Below are positions 10,917-20,715 of a DNA stretch of 64,000 bases, piece by piece (position 1 is the stretch's first letter; every line of letters begins with the position of its first letter). The stretch is from Polytrichum commune (lineage: Eukaryota > Streptophyta > Polytrichopsida > Polytrichales > Polytrichaceae): contig OX485804.1 of NCBI GenBank assembly GCA_950295325.1, forward strand, positions 5,456,001-5,520,000, read 5' to 3'. The notes under the pieces are model-generated. The model was given only the letters and a program-made list of their open reading frames with translations, searched no databases and was not told where the DNA came from. A program made the translations under genes and the position numbers.

Positions 10917-11692
10917 TTACACCTTAACCCGTGAGATGTAATCATGATTAAAATCCTTAATGAAATCGACCAAGTTGTCAATACCAACCATACGGCGCTT
11001 GTGGCCGGTTGACCTCGATGTATAATCACCGGATGTGGTGTCGGATGGCTTCTTAGAGCCAATTGTTGACAACCAGCCATTCACATTAAGGGTAGGAGTC
11101 AACATCGGTGGGCTACCTAATTCTACCGTCGGTGTGGGATGAGGATAGGCTAAGGACCTTCCAAATTGCCTTGGCACGGACAGCAGCACCCTACCTGAAT
11201 CCACCACATCCATGCCACATGTGAATATATGCCGCCTCCCCACAAACTTCTTGATCTCATTAAACATTGTCTCGCTAAACTCCAAGGACATCTTCTTTTC
11301 TATCCTACTCATTCCCCACCAATCGGCCAATCGAGCGCCCTCTATGTAATCATTAATTTTCTTCTTGTATTTGATCAAGATTTCCCATTTCTTCGTTATT
11401 TGATCTACATCTCTCTCTCTCTAAAACCAACTACAAACATGCAACCCTCCAACACAAACTTCTAAGCGGTTGAGCCATAAACAAACTTTGCAAGAGAAGG
11501 TTGGATGAAGTTGTGTCTACCATCCCATTCTAAATGCTTTTGACCTGTGAGCACAAGCATTTCACCCTCGGTCCAATTCAGACCCCTAGGTTTGTGAGCC
11601 GGCTGCGATTGCGAAGTACACGAGCCAGATGCGGATCGTCCGCCTTGGGCCCTATCTCCCTGCGAATCGGTGGGTGGGTCCGCGCATTTCAT
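10917..11692 (-). pseudogene. Myb/SANT-like accessory protein (Harbinger ORF1), broken
   Basis: On the minus strand a first piece (11692-11462) contains LNWTEGEMLVLTGQKHLEWDG, close to the start of the trihelix-like Myb/SANT domain that PIF/Harbinger elements encode beside their transposase. A second piece (11378-10917) continues with DYIEGARLADWWGMS, FSETMFNEIKKFVGRR, then a low-complexity linker and the tail VDFIKDFNHDYISRV. The two pieces are joined only across stops at about 11379-11461, which could be a short intron or decay. In these elements the protein helps bind transposon ends and imports the transposase, but this copy sits with a dead transposase. Confidence 0.6.
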
Positions 11693-14035
11693 AATCAGGA
11701 AATGAATATGAAGATTATCACCACATGGAATAAATTTCTCATATGCAAGAGCCTACCACACACATACATGCGCTATCATGACCGAATCTTCCCTCACATT
11801 CCAAAGGAACCTAGGCATAATTTCAGCGAAGGGATAAACACATGTGCACTTTACGATAATCAAAACTAAATCAATAGAAGTCCGACTTTGAATCCAAATT
11901 TTGTTGATGCTTCATCGTGGATTTGCTAATGGAAGACAATTTTTGTTGCGTAAATCTGATTTATAGAAGTTGGAGAACACGAAAATTGAGCCACTCAACA
12001 CCCACACACCTTGCTCCAAATTGAAAGCCAGCTCGATCTAAATTAAAGTTGAGCACATCAGTGCGCGGGAGAAGCTGCCTGGACCAATGGAATGACCCAA
12101 TTCTTTGAGAGCTCGACAATTCCTCCCCACAAGCTTTTATTTTATGGTTACTTCAAATTCTATACTCGCGTTGAAGTCTGGGTACAATTTGTCAATTGGA
12201 CTGTAATCAGAGTCTACAACAATGAGAAGACCCGGGCTGTGCTTTGAAACGAATTGAGCCAGTATGGATCCCAAAGCTTATGAAAATTTCAAGTCTGACT
12301 TGCAAATGGAGCTTCCCTCACATTCCATTGGTAATTCTAAAGAATATTTGGCACAGAAGCACAAAAGAACAAGCCGAACTCAACTGCCAAATATTTGCGT
12401 CTCAAGAATCTAGGCGACGGATATTGATTGCAGATTCTTATTAGGAGGACAGGGGGAAGACACAAGCGAATTTCTCGAATCCAAACCGCAGAACTCATGA
12501 TTTATATGCAGGAACCCAAGCCCTGGCCATGGCCAATGATGGATTCGTGAAATAGGCTGGTGCAATGTCCAAACAAGCAGCTGCCAAACAAACAGACGTT
12601 CATGTAGCCAAATAAATTCGACAGGCACGTAAACAAATGCGCGGAAATGGTGATCAAGTCCAAATTCGTATAAAGCAGTAAATCCCCACAACAGAGACGA
12701 CCTCGGGGAGAATTCTCACCTGGTAGAGTTGGATCCCCGCGCTGTCGACGATGCCGTGAGCTGCCACGCTCCTCCCCGACGCTCCTCCTCGACCTCCAGA
12801 GCTGCCCATGCGGCTCACAGCCTCTGCTCAGATTCGGTACATCCCAGGCACGCATGCACACATGAGGGCCTCCCCAATTGAAGCCACAGCTCCGATCGCA
12901 GGAGGCACGAGGACACGGATGGGAGTTGGCCACAGAGTGCGACATCGGAATTTGTGGGCATGGCCACTGGAAGCGCTACGCGATACAGGAGAGATTCAAG
13001 GAGGGGGAGAAAAAATCTGGTGTGTCAGGAGGCGCGGCCGACTAGAAATCGCACACGGCAGTGATTTCGAAACCGCAAGCAAGATGCCTAGCCGAAATCA
13101 AACTGAGGTTTCGAGGAAATGAAGAATGCCCTGCAGGGAGGAGGAAGCAGGACGAATTGATTGCGAGGGTGAGGAGACTTACCTCCGACAGCGTTAGTTG
13201 CATATGTCGCCACTATCCACCAACCATCCGCCAGCTCAGTGCACTGGAGCCACTCCTCACGATCCTCGTCATAGCGCGCATACACCTGCAGCTTCTAAAA
13301 CAGCCATCTCATGCACACACCTAGCTGCCAAATTCGACGGTGAATGTCGCCCAGTAATCTATACCCTCGTGCCCACAACGGCGCAGCAGCCTCGCATCCA
13401 AGTGCCCAAGCTCCCACACACACAGGCGTATTTGAACTGCCGCAGGAGCTGCCTTCGGCCGACCTCGCAAGCTCGCGCGACTCCGACAGCAGTAGTTCCC
13501 GCCGCGAGGAGCGAACTCCACGACTTGGGCACGCGCGAGCGCAGTATGAACGAAGCTGACGAGGCAGCTGGATGGAGTATGTCCGTCGACTGCCGAGACT
13601 CATCCCTGCATCTCGGCAAGAAGGCTCAACAGAGAGGAAATCCAATGTTTCAAACCCGACGTCCAAGCACCTGGTTTCCGTTATCTTGGCCCCGACCAGG
13701 GACCGATAAACCCCTGACACACGGTCTGAGCTCCGTTCCGGATCGGGCTACTGTGGCCTCTAGTGGGCAGTTTTTGCAGGTTTTGTGACCGGTTTCGGCC
13801 TGGAACCGCCATGTGCGGCCAGACCCTAAGTATGTCCCCGCGACCTCTGAAGTACATCACATTCAGCGACCCAGATCTCAAATCCGCAGAGTTCGCTAGT
13901 AGTTCCTGCAATCTCATCAACTTCATCAACTTGTCTCTTATCAGATGACCATCAATTCAGTACCAGGTCAAGTGGCGGGACTCCGGCTCTGCAATTAATT
14001 AACCCAGTTTTGTTTTTTTTGTGAGATTGATCGGA
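11693..14035. other. non-coding, partly GC-rich stretch without a recognised gene
   Basis: From about 12500 to 13800 the DNA is clearly GC-richer than the surroundings and therefore contains overlapping open frames on both strands (12502-12945 minus, 13198-13788 plus). None resembles a known family and none shows a convincing start context or splice signals. It might be a decayed gene or a GC-rich promoter-like island. Words such as CTTCCCTCACATTCC recur at about 11790 and 12310. Confidence 0.35.
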
Positions 14036-14400
14036 ATGGCGTCGACGATTAGCAGCAGGTGAGCGATCGTGTTGCTCCTTGTCGCATTGTCAGCGGTGCA
14101 CGCAGTTCCAAAGGGAGCCGAGGCATGGACGAAGAAGCACCCAAAGACGCTGCTGGTGTACGGGCAGGGGCTGCGGAGGTTGCACTCGGACGCCAAGTTG
14201 TTGGCGATCGTGAACCTGAAGCTCACGAGCGGTGCGGACTCGAACTCGACGACGTTCATGGGCAAGCATTACCGGCAGGTTACGTCGTTCAATAGGTCCA
14301 GAATGACGAGATCTGGTTGTATGGATCGTTCTACATGCGCATCTCCACCAAATCCTACAATTCATGGTTCCTTCTTGCTGCAGGGGGCATAGAATGCTGA
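14036..14400 (+). pseudogene. broken small secreted protein, family unknown
   Basis: From the ATG at 14036 the frame reads MASTISSR, then TGA, then continues as AIVLLLVALSAVHA, a convincing signal peptide core, followed by EAWTKKHPKTLLVYGQGLR and ADSNSTTFMGKHYRQVTSF. Near 14292 the reading appears to shift by one base, because the next frame gives NDEIWLYGSFYMRIS and SYNSWFLLAAGG. One nonsense codon and one shift therefore interrupt an otherwise coherent secreted protein of roughly 115 residues. The stop lies within AGCAG|GTGAGC, which also looks like a 5' splice site, but the signal peptide continues directly after it. I do not recognise the family. Confidence 0.45.
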
Positions 14401-14689
14401 AACTTGAGATGGAACTAATCATATTCGCACTGGAGACACAAATAAGCTATCCTCGTCTATAAGCCCACTTCTTGCAATTGAGTCGTTCATCATAACTTGT
14501 GCACAGAATGAGGGCTACATGCAATAAATGTCAAGAAAGGCGGACCATGCGCAAATGGTCATGGACCTTACAACGTGTGCTTCAAACCAAATAGGAGGTC
14601 CACAGGAACTTAGGTTAGTGCTTCTACATTTGCAAGTTTCGTAAGTGGAACTGACATGAAGTTATGAGAAGTCAATGTGAATATATCTT

Positions 14690-15440
14690 TGTCTCTAGAT
14701 GATTAGAAAATCAAAATTCAAGCTGTAACCAATCCCCTCGTAACACGGGGAGCCCGTCTAAATACATCTTATTCATCATCAAAGCGCAGATTGTTTTTTC
14801 CTCTTAAATAATTATGTGCCCCCCAATTTTTTTTTAAACTTTAAGTTTATTTTATTTTTAAATGTTGACTATGGAGCCTAGATTATGCCCCCTCCCCACC
14901 TGACTTTACCAAATACCTAGAGTCTTTCCTAAAAACCGGGTAAAGCTCCCTCGGTTATAGGGGAGGCATCCAACTATCCCAATGCGCCTACAAGAACTTG
15001 CTCTGGAAATTTTTGAGTACGTTTTAGTTAAGTAGCATTCACACATGTTCATGATTTTATCTATCAAGCAATGAATGTTGAATAGTTTTGTCCCATCCCC
15101 AAATGCCTTACTACTCATCTATCTTACCATCGGTTTTTGTTAATGGAGCTCCTCATGCCCTCATAGCTAAGACTAAAAAGCAACTAATCACAAGGGCGGA
15201 AGGCAACACTTTTAAAGGTCCTGCATTCTTGCCTCATGTCTAGGTACCGATGGGACGGTGGGTGCTTGAGGCTTGAAACCTCCACTTTTAAACCATGCCA
15301 CATCATTTGCCAACTAGGCTCGGCACTAGATAATATCGATGGTGTGAAGGCCGTGTTTTTAGAACCAACTTTTAGGCTTAGCCAAAGTCAGGTGGGGAGG
15401 GGGCATTAGTTAATTAAGTTTTGAACACATATTTCAATGT
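14690..15440 (+). mobile_element. dispersed TIR-family copy (diverged), interrupted by a MITE
   Basis: The left part (about 14690-14880: TCATCATCAAAG, TGTGCCCCCCAA, TGTTGACTATGGAGCCTA) and the right part (about 15415-15460: TTTTGAACACATATTTCAATG, CTTTAAACACG) match the repeat family best seen at 48134-48509 and 51347-51712. The Tourist-like element at 14886-15405 separates the two halves. Another fragment with the same words lies at 15665-15775. Confidence 0.55.
14886..15405. mobile_element. Tourist-like (PIF/Harbinger-type) MITE, copy A
   Basis: The ends are TGCCCCCTCCCCACCTGACT and its inverse, ending at 15405, flanked on both sides by TTA (14883-14885 and 15406-15408). The three-base TTA duplication is the hallmark of PIF/Harbinger elements. 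The interior has a second copy in the window, in opposite orientation, at 24891-25421. It shares words such as GGAGCTCC, CCATCGGTTTTTGTTAATGG, CAAGCAATGAATGTT and TGAGGCAAGAAT in reverse. There is no coding capacity. Confidence 0.85.
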
Positions 15441-16588
15441 CCTTTAAACACGCATCCACTTCACATACAAGGAGTCGTCTTGAAGAAGGTTGCTCTCTTA
15501 CATTTGTACTTTCTATTTCTCAAGCATCTTAGTGTTGCAGTGGCCATACTTCTTTTGGGCATGTTCCCAATCTCAAGCACTTGATTCTTATTGTGACTAA
15601 CATACTTGGGACACTCTACACGCAATGGACAACTATCCAAAAGTATGTTCCAAATTCTGTTTCAATCATGTTAATTATTGAACCTAGATGATTGACCAAT
15701 TTGCACATAGTCCAAATTCTTTTAAACATATCTCTTTTTTGGAGCTAACATTTAGACCCATCCCAAACTTCAGCACGCACCACTCAATAATGCTCCGCGT
15801 TTAGCAGAGTCTGGCAAACAAGGGACGGCGATAGCTATAGCAAACTCCACTAAGCCTAATCACATTTCCAGCTTACCCAACGCCAACATAAAGACAGCGC
15901 TTCGGAACGTACTCCAATGTGCTGAAGTCAGCCAAATTGTGCGGAGATATGTGCCAGTTTTTTTCCACTATCACATTGCACTTTATCTCTGGCAAAATCA
16001 TTGCTAAATTTAAGTATTCATCCCGCCACAGGTTTTTGTTATAGAACTGCTTGAAATATAGTTGGAAGGACATTAGTGAAAAGGGGACTGATGCTGTGAT
16101 AGGTTCACATCTGTAAACTCGCTACATCTTCTAACCCTCAATTGCACCATACAACAAGGTGGATTTGAGGCAGATTAGAATCATCACCGCATAGTAGAGA
16201 TAACACAGTTGATGTTACATATGTTATACAATGTGAGAAACACGGACTACTGATTTTCAAGGTAAAACAAGCATGCCCGAGTACAACATTGTCATAAGAT
16301 ATTTGTGCACAAGTACATCAGACCTGCTCTCACAACATACACAATATATCACATACCCAAGAACACAAGCCTTAAACCCAACACATGCCGAGAAAGCAAG
16401 TCATCATGTTAGGAGCCCGCAGTCCTCCAACAATAAGCACGTTGATTCAGTGTCAATTACATATCTCGAGGAGCCACGCTCACAAATAAATAGAGCTCAA
16501 GCCCTAAACAATTCGGCCAAAAATATTTCTACATCCCATTAGTACCGGAACAATGTTTCTGTTCACGGCAGCAATGCTATCATCGAAA
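15441..16588. other. non-coding region 3' of Hsp70
   Basis: No gene is recognised. The part next to 16589 should contain the Hsp70 3' untranslated region and poly(A) signals on the minus strand. The rest is A/T-rich, with the repeat fragment at 15665-15775 as the only structure noticed. Confidence 0.4.
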
Positions 16589-19077
16589 TTAGTCCACCTC
16601 CTCAATCTTAGGGCCAGCGCCTGATGGGGCATCATCCTCGCCGCCGTATGATGGGGCACCTCCAGCTCCTGGAGCGCCTCCGGCACCACCCTGGTACATG
16701 CGGGCGATGATGGGGTTGCAGATGCTTTCCAACTCCTTCATCTTGTCATCGAACTCGTCGCTCTCGGCCAACTGGTTCTGGTCCAACCATTGGATCGCAG
16801 CCTCAACAGCCTCCTCGATTTTCTTCTTGTCAGCACCGTCCAAGTTCGATGCAATCTTGTCATCCTTGATCGTGTTCCTCATGTTGTATGCATAGTTCTC
16901 CAGGCTGTTCTTCGACTCGATCTTCTTCTTGTGGTCCTCGTCCTCGGACTTGTACTTCTCCGCCTCCTGGACCATCTTCTCGATCTCGTCCTTAGACAGA
17001 CGACCCTTGTCGTTCGTGATCGTGATCTTGTTCTTCTGTCCCGTCGTCTTGTCCTCCGCGGACACGTTCAAGATGCCGTTGGCATCGATATCGAAGCACA
17101 CCGTGATCTGGGGCACTCCTCTTGGAGCAGGGGGAATTCCAGAAAGCTCGAATTTTCCGAGCAAGTTGTTGTCCCTGGTCCTGGCCCTCTCTCCTTCGTA
17201 CACCTGGATCAACACTCCGGGCTGGTTGTCGGAGTATGTCGAGAATACCTGCTCCTTCTTCGTGGGGATGGTGGTGTTCCTCGGAATCAACACCGTCATC
17301 ACTCCTCCTGCGGTCTCCAAACCGGTCGACAATGGGGTCACATCCAACAAAAGCAAGTCCTGGACCTTCTCGTTGCCCTCTCCCGACAAGATGGCGGCCT
17401 GCACGGCGGCACCGTACGCAACGGCTTCATCGGGGTTGATGGACTTGCACAATTCCTTACCGTTGAAGAAATCTTGCAACAACTGTTGAACCTTGGGGAT
17501 ACGGGTGGAACCGCCGACCAGCACAACGTCGTGGATGGAAGACTTGTCCATCTTAGCATCCCTCAAACACTTCTCTACTGGCTCCATGCACTTCCTGAAC
17601 ATATCCATGTTCAACTCCTCAAATCTAGCACGGGTGATTGTCGAGTAGAAGTCAACTCCTTCGTACAATGAATCGATTTCAATGGTGGTCTGGGCAGTGG
17701 ACGATAGAGTCCTCTTCGCCCTCTCAGCAGCGGTCCTCAATCTCCTAAGAGCACGGGGGTTGCTGCTAATGTCCTTCTTGTACTTGCGCTTAAATTCCTG
17801 GACAAAGTGGTTGACCATTCTGTTGTCAAAATCTTCTCCTCCCAAATGGGTGTCTCCGGCTGTAGCCTTTACCTCGAAGATACCCTCCTCGATGGTCAAG
17901 AGAGACACATCGAAGGTTCCACCTCCCAAATCGAAGATAAGCACGTTCTTCTCACCCACTGAGGTGGCCTTCTTGTCCAAACCGTAGGCAATGGCAGCAG
18001 CGGTAGGCTCATTGATAATACGCATCACGTTCAAACCAGCAATAACTCCGGCATCCTTGGTTGCCTGCCTCTGAGAATCGTTGAAGTAGGCGGGAACGGT
18101 GACGACGGCGTTCTTGATGGTGGACCCAAGGTAAGCCTCGGCGATCTCCTTCATCTTGATGAGGACCATGGAGGAAATCTCCTCAGCAGCGAAGCTCTTC
18201 TCTTCACCCTTGTACTGTACACTGATCATTGGCTTCTCAGCCGGTCCAGGAGTGACCTTGAATGGCCACAACTTGATGTCACTCTGGACGGAGGCATCGC
18301 TAAACCGCCTTCCGATCAACCTCTTAAGTCTGAATTAAAAAATCAATCTTTGAGAAAAAGGAACAAGAGAATAACGTTTGTTGATTTTCCATAGTACACA
18401 TCACCGAGACATTTCACACCTATGTTAACAGACACAATACACTGGAATGCAACTGGCATAATTTCAAACCGCCGCACCTCCAACTAATACTAAAGTGAAT
18501 ACCTGAGTCCCGAGACTCCAGCAAGACTCGCCAAATACTAGCTTTTCGAGACTTTTCAAAATCGGCATTTCCCGTTTCAAGGCTTAACATGTCGACATGT
18601 ACTAATATTCATATCGCACTAAAACATGTCGACATGTCTTCACCATACCACTACATACTAGACGGAAACTCAACAGACGAAGATTTCATATGCTCCAGAA
18701 AGGTAAAGTCACCGTCTTCCAATATTGAAGGACGCTAGACAGGTAACAGGCTCTATTCGGGCACATCCAAGTTGACAAGTATTCTGTAACATCTCTGCCA
18801 CATACTACATCAAAAGAGAGCGCGTCAAAACTGAAGGACAGGAAGCCAAACAAAGAAACTCACCGAAGACAGTGTTGGTGGGGTTCATCGCCACCTGGTT
18901 CTTGGCAGCATCACCGATGAGACGCTCAGTATCGGTGAAAGCGACATAACTGGGGGTAGTCCTGTTACCCTGGTCGTTGGCGATGATCTCCACACGATCA
19001 TGCTGCCACACGCCGACACAACTGTATGTTGTACCCAAGTCAATGCCGATAGCCGGCCCTTCACCCTTGCCCGCCAT
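16589..19077 (-). CDS. HSP70: cytosolic heat shock protein 70 (Hsc70/Hsp70), two exons
   Basis: Exon 1 (19077-18864) encodes [20 protein letters not shown] to NPTNTVF, the nucleotide-binding start of Hsp70. Exon 2 (about 18329-16589) gives the remainder: [51 protein letters not shown], the substrate-binding domain and a Gly-rich tail ending GPKIEEVD, the cytosolic co-chaperone signature. The chaperone binds unfolded clients in an ATP-driven cycle. The intron falls at the codon for the Asp after NTVF, its usual place in plant Hsp70 genes. Canonical splicing (TTCG|GTGAGT at 18864/18863 and TTCAG|AC at 18330/18329) leaves exon 2 one base out of frame, because ACTTAAG stands where a form such as ACGCTAAG is expected. 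The rest of the frame is undamaged, so this may be a fresh lesion, a sequence error or unusual splicing. Expected length is about 650 residues. Confidence 0.9.
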
Positions 19078-19281
19078 TACAGCAGCACTCAGCAACAAGC
19101 GTTGTTGCCAAGGAAGCGAAACAAAGGATGAAAGCAGGAGACTCAGAGCCGCACCAACACGGCCTGGAAAGAGAGCGCAACTCGGAGGAAGAGGAGAGAG
19201 AACCCTAGGAATAAGAGAGAGAGACACAAAGTGGAGGCGCGGGAGGCTTTAGTACATGGGGAAGACACCCTAACTTGGAAG

Positions 19282-19294
19282 GAAGCTCCTAGAA
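19282..19294 (-). promoter_or_regulatory. imperfect heat shock element upstream of Hsp70
   Basis: On the minus strand the sequence reads TTCtaGGAgcTTC, three alternating nTTCn/nGAAn modules with one mismatch in the middle module. It lies about 205 bases before the Hsp70 start codon, next to a tandem of GAAC/GTTC tetramers (19298-19318). A TATA-like GTACTAAAG follows about 30 bases downstream (near 19250). A binding site for heat shock factor is plausible but the match is not perfect. Confidence 0.4.
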
Positions 19295-19465
19295 CGAAAG
19301 AACGAACGAACGAACGAAAGCCGTGCCAACCGGAAGGACCGGTTGCCCTAACTTTCACTTTCTTCGAAGCCGCCAGCCGCCACCAAACTCTGCATACTTC
19401 AGTTGCCAGTCTGCTCCGCCCTTCCTTTCCTTTTCTTAATTTGGAGGCTTCTATTCACTGTAATA

Positions 19466-20318
19466 GGTAATGCATGCGGGGGAGTGCATTATGAGGCGCT
19501 TCACACTATGGCCGAAGGTCGAGAGGCTGTCGATTTCCACCAATCATATTGCAAGAAACCAAGAGTTCGGCCTCTCGACCCTTCACACTGAGGCCAAAGA
19601 CCGTCGCAATTTAAAATGATTGTTTTTTGAAGAAGGCGATGGACTTTGGAAGGAAGTTTGGGTCGGACAAGAATGAAAACCCAAACTATGGTTAAGAGAC
19701 CGTCAGGTTTTTTTCATTGAAAAATCAATCATTGACAAGATCTTGGGCGTTAGATTGGAGGGGTTGTTTTGGGCAAGGAATAAAGTGAGATGCTCCTTTG
19801 GGTTTAAACTTTGGGCTTGGCCTTTGGAGGCTTCACATTATGCCCGGCCGAAGGCTTTAATTATTATATTCTATTGGCTATTTTCAGCCCATTTCTTTGG
19901 ACTCTCAACAAAGTTTGGGCACTCAATCCCATGGTCTCTTGACTTCGACGGCCATAGTGTGAAGCGGCCATAAGGACATTGCATGATATGCTAGCCGAGT
20001 GTAAAGAACAAGGGTTGATTCCCCTTTGTTATTTGTTCTTTATGTAGTAGAATGTCCCATTTGTAGGTATTATGTGCCATAAAATGTCACATGCGTGTTA
20101 CATGTAGCAGAAGGCACTATAATCATTTTTGTAAACAATCCATTTCTTTGCGCAAGATAGGGCCTCTCAGATTGGGCATTCCTTAATTGTGGACCTACAC
20201 CTCGGGCTATTTTCCTCAACAATAAGCCCTTGATTCTAGGAATGCCCTCTCCTCAAGGCCCTACCCTATACATAGGTGTCCGTGTTTCCTCATAACGCAC
20301 TCCCCTTCATGCATTACC
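19466..20318. mobile_element. 853-bp terminal-inverted-repeat element with nested inverted repeats
   Basis: The outer ends are inverted copies: 19466-19496 (GGTAATGCATG, then GGGGAGTGCATTATGAGG) and 20288-20318 (CCTCATAACGCACTCCCC, then CATGCATTACC), with three differences in 31 bases. Directly inside is a second inverted pair: GGCGCTTCACACTATGGCC near 19495 and GGCCATAGTGTGAAGCGGCC near 19954. No transposase frame is present. A clear target-site duplication was not found, so the exact boundary or the nesting order is uncertain. Confidence 0.6.
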
Positions 20319-20614
20319 AAACATAAGGGCCCAAGGATGTGTTTCAATGGCTATGATTGGTTGGATACATGTAATATACTCTGAAATATGTGTCGTGCAT
20401 TATGCAAAGTAAGAGTACCTTGGATTACGAAGGGGAATTTAGCATGGATCGTTATGTCAATTGGCCAAGTACTTCGTTATTTATAGCTCACCAACCCTAA
20501 CTTTGGTTCAATAGAGGGCACTTGCCAAAGGGCAAGTTTATCTCACATGAGGCAAGTTGGTAGTAATGGGTTGAATTGTCCTTGAAATCAAGGGTGATAT
20601 TCAATAATATGTGA

Positions 20615-20715
20615 TCCGTGAGGGGAGTGCATTATGTGGAATATTAAGGACACCATGTGAGGCGCTAGCTAAGCATAGGTGTCCATATTCCCCGTAATAT
20701 GCTCCCCAAATGCAT
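20615..20715. repeat. hairpin made of two related element ends
   Basis: GGGGAGTGCATTATG and GGACACCATG on the left face CATAGGTGTCC and a GCTCCCC-ending arm with CAAATGCATTACG on the right. The right 48 bases (20668-20715) resemble 20271-20318, the end of the 853-bp element just upstream. This is probably a short derivative or nested relic of the same family. Confidence 0.5.

Noticed and set aside
12502-13788. Open frames of 147 and 196 codons on opposite strands
   Set aside because: The high GC content lowers stop frequency on both strands; there is no recognisable motif or start context.
16790-17671. A 293-codon open frame on the plus strand across the Hsp70 gene
   Set aside because: Long antisense frames are a known by-product of Hsp70 codon use. 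The minus-strand protein is clearly the real product.
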